Shown: piece after piece, positions 47,201 to 52,965 of the stretch
Layout: every line of letters starts with the position of its first letter
Position numbering within the stretch: the first letter of the stretch is position 1
Assembly: GCF_001598815.1 (NCBI RefSeq)
Contig: NZ_BCZQ01000014.1
Coordinates: 62,001-126,000 of the forward strand
Direction: 5' to 3'
Source of the DNA: Sphingopyxis terrae subsp. terrae NBRC 15098
Lineage (GTDB): Bacteria; Pseudomonadota; Alphaproteobacteria; Sphingomonadales; Sphingomonadaceae
DNA: 64,000 nt
Translations under genes and position numbers: made by a program
The notes under the pieces: generated by a model
Database searches by the model: none
What the model saw: the letters and a program-made list of their open reading frames with translations, nothing else
Told to the model about the DNA's origin: nothing

Positions 47201-48915
47201 CGAATGACGCCAACCTCGGCGCAGCGAGCGGCGACCTTATGCTTGACGGCGGCAGGCTTGAAACGAGCGCCGACATTGTCAGCGAGCGCGGCATCGTGGT
47301 TGCGGGCGGCGGCACGATCGCGACCGCGGCCGATACGCTTTTCACCTACGACGGGCTATTCTCCGGCACGGGCGCGCTGACCAAGGATGGTGCGGGCACC
47401 CTGCTCGTCACCGGCGACAGCGGCAGCTTCGGTGGCGATACAATGATCACCGGCGGCACGCTGGCCGTGCAGGGAAGCCTCGGCGGTGCGGTCACCGTCG
47501 GCGCGGCGGGCCGTCTTGAGGGCGCTGGCCGCGTCGGCAGTCTGATCAATGCGGGGGTCGTCGCACCGGGCAGCGGCATCGGTTCGCTCACCGTGGCTGG
47601 CGACTATTCCGGCAACGGCGGCGTGCTCGAGATCGAGGCCGTACTCGGCGGTGATGCATCGGCGGCCGACCGGCTGGTCGTGAATGGCGCGACCTCGGGC
47701 AACACCCGGGTCGTGGTCATCAATCGCGGCGGCGTCGGGGACCAGACGGTCGAGGGGATCAAGATCGTCGATGTCGCGGGCGCATCGAACGGCAACTTCA
47801 TGCTTGAGGGCGACTATCTGTTCGAGGGCGAGCAGGCGGTGGTGCTGGGCGCTTATGGCTACCGCCTCTACAAGAATGGGATATCGACGCCGCAGGACGG
47901 CGACTGGTACCTCCGCTCCGCGCTGCTCGACCCCGGCGAGAATCCACAAGGCCCGCTCTATCAGCCGGGGGTACCCGTCTATGAAGCCTATGTCGGCGCT
48001 CTGCAGTCGCTGAACCGGTTGCCAACCCTGCAACAGCGCGTTGGCAACCGTTCGTGGGCTGCTTCGCCTATCGCCGGCGCGGGTCTATGGGGCCGGTTCG
48101 AATCCGAACGCCAGCGCCCGGAAGCCGCGGCATCTACGAGCGGAGCCGACCGCAAACTCAACCAGTGGCAGGCGCAACTCGGGCTCGATGCCGTGCTGGC
48201 AGAGCGCAGCGACGGCGCGGTGCTCGTCGGAGGGGTGACCGCGCACTATGGCGAAACGGACAGCGCCGTGACGTCGATCTTTGGCAACGGTACCATCGCT
48301 ACCCAGGGTTATGGCGTCGGCGCGACGATGACGTGGTACGGACCGCGTGGCCTCTATGTCGATGGGCAGGTCAAGGTCAGCTGGTTCGACAGCGATCTTG
48401 ATTCGAATATTCTCGGGTCGCTGGCGCGCGGCAACAAGGGCGATGGCCATGCATTTGGCCTCGAGATCGGCAAGCGGACGCCGATCGGCGGCAATCTGTC
48501 AATCACACCGCAGATCCAGATGAGCTATGCAAAGGTCGATTTCGATCGCTTCCTCGACCCTTCGGATGCGGCCGTTTCGGTGGCAAAAGGGGAAAGCCTG
48601 TTGACCCGCTGGGGTCTGGCGATCGACCATCAGACCAGTTGGAAAGGCCGCGCCGGCGATACGCGCCGGACACATCTCTACACGGTGATGAACCTCAGCT
48701 ACGAATGGCTGGACAGCGCGGTCGTCGACGTGTCGGGAACGCCGATCTACAACCGCGACCATCGCCTGACGGGCGAGCTGGGGCTTGGAGGCAGCTATAG
48801 CTGGGGCGCAGACCGCTTCACCCTCTACACCGAGGTGTCGGGCAATACAGCAATCGCCGACTTCGGCGCGGGCTACAGCCTGAAGGGCACCGCCGGTTTC
48901 AGAGTGCGCTTCTAA
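35281..48915 (+). CDS. Giant autotransporter (type Va) with PATR beta-strand-repeat passenger
   Basis: This single 4544-residue protein has a signal peptide (1-40, cleavage AHA|ED), a passenger of about 4,200 residues and a C-terminal beta-barrel (about 4268-4544, from GLWGRFESER to terminal VRF). The passenger is mainly autotransporter-associated beta-strand repeats (GAGTLTLTG.NSYTG.TTI..GTL) that would form one long beta-helix. Within it lie four modules starting FWDG at residues 2038, 2802, 3436 and 3826, five SIGAS repeats (about residues 880-1570), a 48-residue repeat run (near 2960-3170), and six cysteines. A helix-like segment (YEAYVGALQSLNRLPTL) precedes the barrel. It is probably a surface adhesin or biofilm protein. 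AAGGAAAG lies upstream of the ATG. Confidence 0.93.
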   Translation: MTDNSMNRGNVSNARARSRRLLCGASLAAVLAAVPLAAHAEDRYWDANGTAVGSGGTGTWDLVNLNWSPNGDGVSGPFVEPWNNGDLDNAIFGGTAGTVTVGQPVTIGNITFSSAGYALNGSTIALGGANATITTASGTSTINSALAGSNGLIKAGNGALVLNGVNSFAGDININAGSLYAAADSALGAAGNNIFTAAASNVRLSIGGASTARTVTIGTGGNLILEGAAAGAARIRGDGSVQLAASGVTMSNDLSDYTGRTIFQGCNGVCSTRFTSIGNLGEASSLGAPVTVADGTIVFNQQSQYSDSIIYLGDGDSSNRNWDINGNAAQIRNQGTGTLEITGDVDISTGGSFNAETADIRLLGVLSGGAYGFAASAGHTVELGDANSFSGQATLAGEIRLGKLADIGSESSLGAGTTIALSNGTLRYDGAGDASNREWLVNGAANAIQNDGTGALDLSGALAFNAANPNPDTLTLSGSYAGTNNFSGVISGNGNIVANGAGTWVLGGANVQRGTVTVNAGTLRAGVAGAFGNATGFIIDGGTLDLGGFDLVAPSLAGSGGTVALGAATLTVKAAAAQSFGGVIAGSGGLTKAGAGTLTLTGVNSYTGATTISGGKLALDFTGAGGPGSDIISSASQFVLSGGNLDVLGASGEANSQAFGGTTVSAGSNTLRAVDGAGGSMNLNLGALGRTGGLVNFVLPGAGAITTSNLDGVLGGWATINGSDYAKIVGGNVVAFDATDYSDKDDAGTWTTGDIVSDAAGAANSPFFGTIGGDVYLAGLRYAAAAASTVTIGAANTLGVDGTIIVAPSVGTANQTISGGQLTSGIAGGALGIQHNGGGTFTIGSAIVDGTGVTAFAKGGTGRVVLSGTNSYTGATTLTDGVLQISSIANGGAASNIGASSASSSNLVIEGGTLQYTGGTATSDRGFTLVNGGTTRTIDVTATGADLTFAGVVTSPDDAGFTKTGAGTLTLTNAGNDYVGVTTIAGGTLAIGTLTDGGTARGIGAASNASANIVLMNGGQLRYTGGTVATDRGFTLAAGNGRIDVAQAGTELTIGGVVAGSGNNLVKDGVGTLILSGANTYTGDTIVTAGTLRAGSTQAFGPGGRYMTVDAGATLDLGGYDINIAAIIGGGTVDLGGNTLITAGGPGIFTGRITGTGGFTRGGGSYTQTISGCNNDYTGVTTIMSGLAVDCIADGGQASAIGASAAAASNLVFAGGTLAYTGASTSTDRGFTLTGNGAINVVDAGTTLEFSGTVTGTRQLAKDGAGTLLLSGTNSSTGTLRVVNGTVRVGSSTALGAGPVSLDNTAGVLLDLDGYDNNVLYLIGGGTQGGNIALGGATLTINAGGSASAVYGGAISGSGGLVKNGGSYQELSGCASSYDGATIINAGTLAVACLEDGGANSSIGVSSSAASNLVLNGGTLQYVGTGGATDRQFTLGASTTSRLNASGTGSIAFTHAGPITFSNANTAQMLTLGGTNTGENILAAQITNNGSGITRLTKTDAGTWVLTNAGSTYTGVTTIGGGVLGVDKLADGGVASSIGASSAAASNLVIGNGSTLRYTGSGDTTNRLFTLSAGVTFIESSGTGAIVFTDTGPVTLTGNNQARTIALGGINTDNNTLAGSIGNAGSGITTLAKNDNGTWVLTGNHSYTGSTNINAGTLFVGGGGTTGSIASALVNNFGALGFDRSDLLAYGGQIVGTGSLRQSGTGTIVLTGTNSYTGGTTIEAGTLQLGDGGTSGSIVGDVANDGVFVFDRSDLVTFGGIVSGGGSVEQVGSGTTVLTGANSYAGGTSILGGILQVSADANLGAAAGGLTFSGGTLRTTASFGSARNVSLTGAGAISTDAGTTLTLDGLVSGVGGLTKSGAGVLVLSGNNSYAGTTNVNAGTLRINGDQSAATGLVTVASGARLGGNGTIGGSVNILDGGILAPGNSPGTLNIDGNLTLAGGSVLNFEFGEAGVAGGLLNDLVNVGGDLTLDGTINVTGSSGGYFGGGIYRVFNYAGTLTDNELELGSLPAGSDVTVQTSVAGQVNLVNSDGLSLSFWDGDAGPKFNDAVDGGDGSWRLGGADNNWTGADGSINAAYADGTFAVFAGAPGTVTVDNSGGAVTATGMQFAADGYIVDGAPLTLIGPESIVRVGDGTAAGAGFTATVGADLTGTAQLVKTDAGTLVLTGANSYSGGTRIEGGVLSVADDSFLGDAAGAITLDGGTLRMTGPSSVSSHSYILGANGGAIDIANAATSNGIGDALTGSGGLTKLGAGSLALFGENTYTGGTTIEAGTLQIGGLTGTTGSIAGDVVNNGRLVFNRSNAYTYGGSITGTGIVAVAGTGVTTWTGNSNYGGGTLVNGAGGELRIVGGAKVTSGGATTLGRSTLSIDGADTLFSTDFIGGNIAFSGSAIVNVTNGGTLELRTGDINLRALTTISTQINVTGANSLADVAGGILGSTSFNAPFSLTVGAGGTLLTGGASQIGTATSSTNALAVAITGAGSNWTSTNALLMTAGDFVVDQGGAARFTSATFGAAPQAASLTVSGASSSFFTTGDLVIGSGSGTGALTLADGGGVDVGGTFVLADGVAATGILNIGGAEGAAAAAAGVFDAPTLAFGSATSRVNFNHIDADYMFAAAMSGAGSLNQIAGTTRLTGDSSAFAGTTTVAGGTLLIDGTLGDATSLVSVATGGTMGGIGTIGGNVDILDGNLDPGDIGGAPGRLTIAGNLTLTPAATLNVDFGQANVVGGPFNDLIEVGGDLTLDGMLNVAVSAGGSFDPGIYRVIDYAGTLIDNGLSVDPAYFVQTSVANQVNLVNTDGLALRFWDGADGIRNDGVVTGGDGVWQNVSGNDNWTLADGSVNAPFLDSAFAVFQGVGGMVMVDDGLGAINVAGMQFASDGYVVDGDGIALVGPESVIRVGDGTAAGAGYSTTIASALRASGDLVKTDLGTLVLTGASSVADDAYVRAGGLRLSAGGTLESFNGLIGVDNGEQAAATVTGGDGAGNRSTWAVGAELVVAYNGIGTLTIADGGLVSSASGTIGLDANGVGEALVTGAGSSWENGGRINVGLSGSGTLRIEDGATVSSNDAIVGGNGNGNVVISGAGSTWVNSQQLNIGSFGTGTMRIEDGASVTSNQGYIGANADGSVTVTGAGSNWLVTDFSITVGNEGAGALMIDDGGRVRAEGGFSLGITAASSANVTVQGTTGDAGILETSQIGGGLGAISFSLDGGVLRATADNDAFFVGFDTHDIVLGANGGLIDTDGHDIGISPRFVGTGSLTKNGLGTLTLTGASDYSGATLVNAGTLIIDGDQSAATGLTTVFAGATLGGTGVIGGNVDMRDGATLAPGTSAGTLAIIGDLSLASGSILAYEFGQANVAGGALNDLVAVGGDLVLDGTINVTASAGGTFGPGIYRVFDYGGALIDNGLTLGTIPGGATGVSVQTAIAGQVNLVNAQGLALSFWDGAAGPKNDGVLNGGDGVWRVGGGLNNWTDADGSINADYAQDSFAVFAAAPGTVTIDNSGGNNVLASGMQFASDGYVVTGDMLTLTGAQAIIQVGDSSAAGASYTTTIDARIAGTAQLLKTDVGTLVLTGSNSYSGGTLINGGTIRIGSDANLGDASGGLSIGGGTLHTTTDIVSGRTLTLIGDGVFRSDTGTTLTLTGPVGGAGGLVKAGAGTLVLGGAGSFAGETTVEAGTLFVNGDYSVATGGTSVAAGATLGGTGTIGGNVDFASGATLAPGAGGTGTLTVGGDLSLAAGTQLDFEFGQAGVAGGALNDLVNVGGDLVLDGVLNVSVPAGGAFDVGIYRMFNYGGMLTDNGVTFGTMPAGANTAIQTSVTGQVNLVNSGGLTLNFWDGGAGPKADGVINGGDGVWQSSAGNSNWTDATGNLSAPYADGAFAIFGGTAGTVTVDSAPGAVSVTGMQFATNGYVITGDAVALDGAQAVIRVGDGSTAGASSAATIASALTGTAQLVKTDAGTLVLGGTNSYTGGTQIIGGTIRVSNDANLGAASGDLMLDGGRLETSADIVSERGIVVAGGGTIATAADTLFTYDGLFSGTGALTKDGAGTLLVTGDSGSFGGDTMITGGTLAVQGSLGGAVTVGAAGRLEGAGRVGSLINAGVVAPGSGIGSLTVAGDYSGNGGVLEIEAVLGGDASAADRLVVNGATSGNTRVVVINRGGVGDQTVEGIKIVDVAGASNGNFMLEGDYLFEGEQAVVLGAYGYRLYKNGISTPQDGDWYLRSALLDPGENPQGPLYQPGVPVYEAYVGALQSLNRLPTLQQRVGNRSWAASPIAGAGLWGRFESERQRPEAAASTSGADRKLNQWQAQLGLDAVLAERSDGAVLVGGVTAHYGETDSAVTSIFGNGTIATQGYGVGATMTWYGPRGLYVDGQVKVSWFDSDLDSNILGSLARGNKGDGHAFGLEIGKRTPIGGNLSITPQIQMSYAKVDFDRFLDPSDAAVSVAKGESLLTRWGLAIDHQTSWKGRAGDTRRTHLYTVMNLSYEWLDSAVVDVSGTPIYNRDHRLTGELGLGGSYSWGADRFTLYTEVSGNTAIADFGAGYSLKGTAGFRVRF
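37900..40000 (+). repeat. Five 'IGASS...TDRGFTL' repeats in the passenger
   Basis: Five homologous segments begin near 37930, 38260, 38855, 39460 and 39865. Each reads like DGG..S.IGASSAAASNLV followed by GGTL.YTG and TDRGFTL. They are separated by ordinary beta-strand repeats. They are protein repeats inside the autotransporter and not a DNA element. Confidence 0.8.
41392..47170 (+). repeat. Four FWDG modules in the passenger
   Basis: Modules start at 41392, 43684, 45586 and 46756, each with FWDG..GPK, GGDGVW, NWT.ADGS, then GMQFA.DGYV and RVGDG. Modules 1-3 end in a LAPG...DL.LDGTIN linker before the next FWDG. Spacing is 2292, 1902 and 1170 nt, so the copies differ by insertions of other repeats. 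A degenerate copy begins the mature protein (RYWDANG). Confidence 0.8.
44200..44810 (+). repeat. 48-residue tandem repeats in the passenger
   Basis: The motif GAGS.W starts at 44371, 44515 and 44659, exactly 144 nt (48 residues) apart. Each unit has G.GTL.IEDG or similar and a conserved Trp. A related unit is at 42714 and a weaker one near 44200. The repeats lie inside module 2. Confidence 0.8.
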
Positions 48916-49220
48916 GAAAGAGGAATGATTCGAGAAAGCGGGCAGTTTTCTCCTCGCGACGTCATTTCTGAAGATTGGATCTCCACCTGCCGCCTGGGTA
49001 CATCGAATGTCCGCTTTTCTCCATTCTCTGCGTGAAGCGGTCATTCCGCAATCGTTGAGAGTTTCGGACGCCACGAGGCACCGGAAAGTCTTCGATGCCC
49101 GAACCGCGGTGGTCATGAGCCGAGCTGTGAGGAAAGCTGCTTTGCGCTGAGGCCCGACAAGCCGCAAACCACGCAAAGCTAGGGTGCTTTGGCGAAGGGT
49201 TTCGCATGTCTGGAGAGAAG
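48916..49220. other. Intergenic region, no gene seen
   Basis: About 305 bp between the autotransporter stop and the tRNA. A weak GAGAAA/TTTCTC hairpin at about 48932-48953 may end the autotransporter transcript. Nothing else could be supported. Confidence 0.4.
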
Positions 49221-49295
49221 TGGCTCCCCGGGTAGGATTCGAACCTACGACCGATCGATTAACAGTCGATTGCTCTACCGCTGAGCTACCGAGGA
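49221..49295 (-). tRNA. tRNA-Asn (GTT)
   Basis: On the minus strand the cloverleaf begins TCCTCGGTAGCTCAGCGG and ends with an encoded CCA at 49221-49223. The anticodon loop reads CTGTTAA, giving anticodon GTT (Asn), and the T arm is GTAGG TTCGAAT CCTAC. The acceptor stem pairs TCCTCGG with CCGGGGA. A 7-bp perfect GCCCGCC/GGCGGGC hairpin lies just upstream at 49299-49314. Confidence 0.95.
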
Positions 49296-49382
49296 GCAGC
49301 CCGCCGAGGCGGGCAAGGCGGCCCCTTTGCCGCCATGCGGATCATTTTGCAAGGGGGTTGTACGGCAATTTTTACGGATCGT

Positions 49383-49829
49383 TCAGAAGCCCGTCCGAAA
49401 TTTTTCGCGCACCCAGCTTTCGGGCGCCGGGAGGATGGGCGAGAAATAGTCCGAGCGGCCGCAGACCGTATCGACCAACTGCCGCAGCACCGATCCCGAC
49501 TGCGCGGTGGTCGTGTCCGACGGCCCCGCTTCGGTATCCAGATATTTGCCGGCGACGTAAAAGCTGCTGTCGCGCATGAACGACGTGTTCGAACCACAGT
49601 CGGCCTGCCGCGTGGTCATCGTGCGATCGAAATCGCGCGTATCGGTCGTGCTTTCGTAGAGCGTCTGCTGGCGAAAGGTGACGGTGGTGCCCGACCGCTG
49701 CACCGAATCGATATCGACGAGATAGACAAGCTGCGGCGCGCTGTTGGAATAGGCGGCAAGCCGCCACGATTCGGCGAAGGCCGGCTGCGGCGCGAGCAAT
49801 GGCAAAAGAGCAAGCATGGTCAGACGCAT
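49383..49829 (-). CDS. Exported protein, possible surface-adhesin-E-like domain
   Basis: This 148-residue protein has a signal peptide (MRLTMLALLPLLAPQPAFA, cleavage near residue 19). The mature part begins ESWRLAAYSNSAPQLVYLVDIDSV and has two cysteines (ADCGSN, TVCGRSD), probably a disulfide. The opening W...YLVDIDSV resembles surface-adhesin-protein-E-like domains, but I am not sure. The start has GGGGGAA at about 5 bp. It is a monocistronic minus-strand gene next to the tRNA. Confidence 0.65.
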   Translation of the reverse strand: MRLTMLALLPLLAPQPAFAESWRLAAYSNSAPQLVYLVDIDSVQRSGTTVTFRQQTLYESTTDTRDFDRTMTTRQADCGSNTSFMRDSSFYVAGKYLDTEAGPSDTTTAQSGSVLRQLVDTVCGRSDYFSPILPAPESWVREKFRTGF

Positions 49830-49889
49830 GAAATTCCCCCATTCATGTGAAAGGGCGATGCTAGCCGCGCCCGGCGGCCACGCAAGCGG

Positions 49890-50660
49890 TCAAACGATGA
49901 ATTGTTCCATCGCGATACGTTCGTCGAGTCCCTGATCGGGATCGAAGAACAGCGTGAGCGGCCGGCTTCGGTCGGTGGTGACGAGCACGGTCTTCACGTC
50001 GCGGATTTCGCGTTGGTCGGCGACCGCACTGACGGGCCGCTTGGCCGCTTCGCGGACGTTGAAACGGATGCGCGTCGATTCGGGAACCAGCGCGCCGCGC
50101 CAGCGTCGCGGGCGGAACGGGCTGATCGGGGTCAGGGCGAGCATTTCGGATTCGAGCGGCAGGATAGGGCCGTTCGCCGACAGATTATAGGCGGTCGAAC
50201 CCGCGGGGGTCGCGACGAGCACGCCGTCGCAGGCAAGTTCCTCGAGCATCTGCTTTTCGTTGATCAGCACCTCAAGCTTCGCGGCCTGCCGCGTTTCGCG
50301 CAGCAGCGAAATTTCGTTGATCGCCGGCAGGATGTGCCGTTCGCCGCTGATCGTGGTGATATCGCCCTGCAGTGGGTGGATCAGGAAGGGGCGAGCGCTC
50401 GCGATACGGTCGAGCAGCCCTTCGACGCGAAATTCGTTCATCAGGAAGCCGATGGTGCCGCGGTTCATCCCAAACACGGGCAGACTGCGCCGCTGATCGA
50501 GGAGCTGGTGCAGCATGTGCAGCAGGAAGCCGTCGCCGCCGAGCACGATGAGCATGTCGGCTTCGCCAAGCTCGACGAAATCGTAGAGCGGGCGAAGCCC
50601 GGCCTCCGCCTCCATCGCCGCGGGCGCATTCGACGCGACGAGCGCGATCTTGCGTTGCAT
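49890..50660 (-). CDS. nadK: NAD kinase
   Basis: This 256-residue protein is a bacterial NAD kinase with the GGDG motif at residues 41-44, GMNRGTIGFLMNEF, the NEISL motif and TPAGSTAYNLSANGPI. It phosphorylates NAD+ to NADP+ using ATP (or polyphosphate in some members) in the cytoplasm and is essential in most bacteria. The gene lies 22 bp downstream of moaA and may be co-transcribed with it. Confidence 0.95.
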   Translation of the reverse strand: MQRKIALVASNAPAAMEAEAGLRPLYDFVELGEADMLIVLGGDGFLLHMLHQLLDQRRSLPVFGMNRGTIGFLMNEFRVEGLLDRIASARPFLIHPLQGDITTISGERHILPAINEISLLRETRQAAKLEVLINEKQMLEELACDGVLVATPAGSTAYNLSANGPILPLESEMLALTPISPFRPRRWRGALVPESTRIRFNVREAAKRPVSAVADQREIRDVKTVLVTTDRSRPLTLFFDPDQGLDERIAMEQFIV

Positions 50661-50681
50661 CTGGTCCCCCTGGGGCGTGAT

Positions 50682-51689
50682 CTAACCGCCCGTTGCACTC
50701 ATATGACGCGCGACCGCCGGTGTGGACTTTCGTTCGATCTGAAAGTCATGCGCGCGGGGTTTGCCAGCCAATGCGGCATCAATCAAGCCATCGACATCGC
50801 CCCCTTCACGCAGCGCGGCGCGCAGGTCGACATGGTCGTCCTGGCCGAGGCACATATAGATGCGCCCCTCGACCGTCAGGCGGATGCGGTTGCAACTGGT
50901 GCAGAAATTATCGCTGAGCGGGGTGATGAGGCCGAGTGTGACCGGGCTGTCCTCGATCCCGAAATAGCGCGCCGGGCCGCCGGTGTAGCGATCGACCGGA
51001 AAGATCGCGCGATCGGCGCGTAGCGGCGCGATGAAATGGTGGAGCGGAATATAATGATCGCTGCGGTCATCGGCGACCTCGCCCAGCGGCATGGTCTCGA
51101 TGAGCGTCAGATCGCAGCCGTTCGCCGCGCACCAGTCGAGCATCGGAAAAAGCTGATCTTCGTTGAGCCCCGCCAAGGCGACCATGTTGATCTTCACCGC
51201 CAACCCGGCGGCCCGGGCTGCGGCGATGCCGCGCAGCGCCGTAGCGAGTTCGCCGACGCGCGTAATGTGGCGAAAGGCGTCGGGGTCGAGCGTGTCGAGG
51301 CTGACGTTGACGCGGCGAATCCCTGCTTCGACAAGCATCGAAGCATGGTCGGCCAGCCGCATGCCGTTGGTGGTCAGCGTCAGTTCGTCGAGCCCGCGGC
51401 CGATGAGCGCGCCCAGTTGCGCCGCGAGCAGATCGATTCCGCGCCGTACAAGCGGTTCGCCGCCGGTGAGGCGGATACGGCGGACGCCGCGCGCAACAAA
51501 GCGTTCGGCAAGTGCGCCCATTTCTTCTATACTGAGGACCGCGGATCGAGGCAGAAACTGCATCTCCTCGGCCATACAATACCGACATCTGAGGTCGCAG
51601 CGATCGGTAACGGACAGGCGCAAATAGGTGATGCGCCGACCGTGACCGTCGGTGAGTGGAGCGACAGGCGGGGCGGAATTTGCGGCCAT
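50682..51689 (-). CDS. moaA: GTP 3',8-cyclase MoaA (molybdenum cofactor biosynthesis)
   Basis: This 335-residue radical SAM enzyme has the CxxxCxxC cluster motif (TDRCDLRCRYC, about residues 26-36), RLTGGEPLVRRG and the C-terminal second cluster (CTSCNRIRL, then a third Cys in YMCLG), and ends in the conserved Gly-Gly (MSATGG). It turns GTP into a cyclic intermediate, the first step of molybdopterin synthesis. The start at 51687-51689 fits the family length; longer in-frame sequence is divergent promoter DNA. It is divergent from the EAL gene at 51750. Confidence 0.95.
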   Translation of the reverse strand: MAANSAPPVAPLTDGHGRRITYLRLSVTDRCDLRCRYCMAEEMQFLPRSAVLSIEEMGALAERFVARGVRRIRLTGGEPLVRRGIDLLAAQLGALIGRGLDELTLTTNGMRLADHASMLVEAGIRRVNVSLDTLDPDAFRHITRVGELATALRGIAAARAAGLAVKINMVALAGLNEDQLFPMLDWCAANGCDLTLIETMPLGEVADDRSDHYIPLHHFIAPLRADRAIFPVDRYTGGPARYFGIEDSPVTLGLITPLSDNFCTSCNRIRLTVEGRIYMCLGQDDHVDLRAALREGGDVDGLIDAALAGKPRAHDFQIERKSTPAVARHMSATGG

Positions 51690-51749
51690 CGCCTGAATGA
51701 TGGTGCAAAAGGGAAGAGATTGGCAAGCAAAGCCTGCTAGGGGGCGCCA

Positions 51750-52946
51750 ATGAATCGCACAGTTGACACGAACGCACAAAGCGTTCGGCACCTTGAAAAT
51801 CTCCACGGTCGGCACGGCGCCGATGCGGGCGTCATTCTGGTCCAGGTCGACCAGCTCGCCCGAATCAACCATAGCGCCGGTACCGAGACCGGAAACGCGC
51901 TGCTCGACGAAGTCGCGCGCCGGCTCGAAACCTTTGCCGCTGACGAATTCGGTCATGGCTCGTTCGTCGGCCGGCTCGAGGGGCCGCGCTTCCTGATCGT
52001 GCCTGCGGTGCCCTTATCGCTCGGAGCGCTGCGCGCGCAGGAGCGGGCTTTGCATGTCGCGCTGGCCGAACCGATGGTCGGCGATCCGAATGGCCGGCTT
52101 GCGATTCGCATCGTCACGGCGCTGATCACGCGCGACGAACCCGTCGAGGAGCAGCTTCGCGCCGCGGCCGACCAGCTTGCACGCCCCGCGTCGGCGCGCG
52201 ACGGCGTGATGGTCAAATCGGCGCTCGCCAATGACGAGGTCGCGATTTTCTATCAGCCACAATATGAGGTGGCGACGGAAGCGATGATCGGGGTCGAGGC
52301 GCTGCTGCGCTGGCAACATCCCGAACTCGGCCTGCTCGGCGCCGGACCGCTGGTTACCGCGGCGCGCGCGGCGCGCATGGAACGCGAGCTTACCGAACAT
52401 GCGCATCGCGTCGCGCTGACCGAGATCGCCGGCTGGCCGCGCGCGCTCAGCAAGCTTCGCGTGTCGCTCAACATCACCGCCGCCGACCTCGGCGATCCCG
52501 ATTTCGCCGACCGTTTCGCGGCGATGGTGAAGGCCACTGGTGTCGATCCCGACCGGCTGACGCTCGAACTCACCGAACAGGCGATGCTCAGCGATCCGGC
52601 CAGCGCAGCGGCACAGCTTGCTCAAATCCGGGCGCTCGGCTGCGCGATCGCGATCGACGATTTCGGAACGGGCTATTCCAGCCTGTCGCTGCTCGCCCGG
52701 CTGCCGATCGACTATCTGAAGATCGACAACGGCTTTACGCGCACGATCGACGGCAGCGACCGCGACCGCATCGTGGTACGCGCGATCGTCGACCTCGCGC
52801 GGGCGCTTGGATTGCTCGTCGTCGCCGAAGGGGTCGAGAATGAGCGCCAGCTCGAGCGGCTGCGCGAACTGGGCGTTGCGACGTGGCAGGGCTTCCTGAA
52901 ATCGGGGCCGGTGCCGGGAAGCGAACTGCCGGGGCTGATGGAATAA
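51750..52946 (+). CDS. EAL-domain c-di-GMP phosphodiesterase with degenerate GGDEF
   Basis: This 398-residue protein has an N-terminal GGDEF-like domain (about 15-130) in which the GGDEF motif is degraded to a LEGPRF context, so cyclase activity is unlikely. The C-terminal EAL domain (about 150-395) has the signature residues: EALLRW, SLNIT, LELTE, DDFGTGYSSL, KIDNGF and AEGVEN, with a late WQGFLKSGP. It should therefore hydrolyse c-di-GMP. No signal peptide or membrane segment is seen, so it is probably cytoplasmic. Confidence 0.92.
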   Translation: MNRTVDTNAQSVRHLENLHGRHGADAGVILVQVDQLARINHSAGTETGNALLDEVARRLETFAADEFGHGSFVGRLEGPRFLIVPAVPLSLGALRAQERALHVALAEPMVGDPNGRLAIRIVTALITRDEPVEEQLRAAADQLARPASARDGVMVKSALANDEVAIFYQPQYEVATEAMIGVEALLRWQHPELGLLGAGPLVTAARAARMERELTEHAHRVALTEIAGWPRALSKLRVSLNITAADLGDPDFADRFAAMVKATGVDPDRLTLELTEQAMLSDPASAAAQLAQIRALGCAIAIDDFGTGYSSLSLLARLPIDYLKIDNGFTRTIDGSDRDRIVVRAIVDLARALGLLVVAEGVENERQLERLRELGVATWQGFLKSGPVPGSELPGLME

Positions 52947-52965
52947 GTCCGCAATAGCGGCCGTT

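Noticed and set aside
49299..49314. Perfect 7-bp hairpin upstream of the tRNA as a terminator
   Set aside because: No T-run follows on either strand, so it is noted with the tRNA only.
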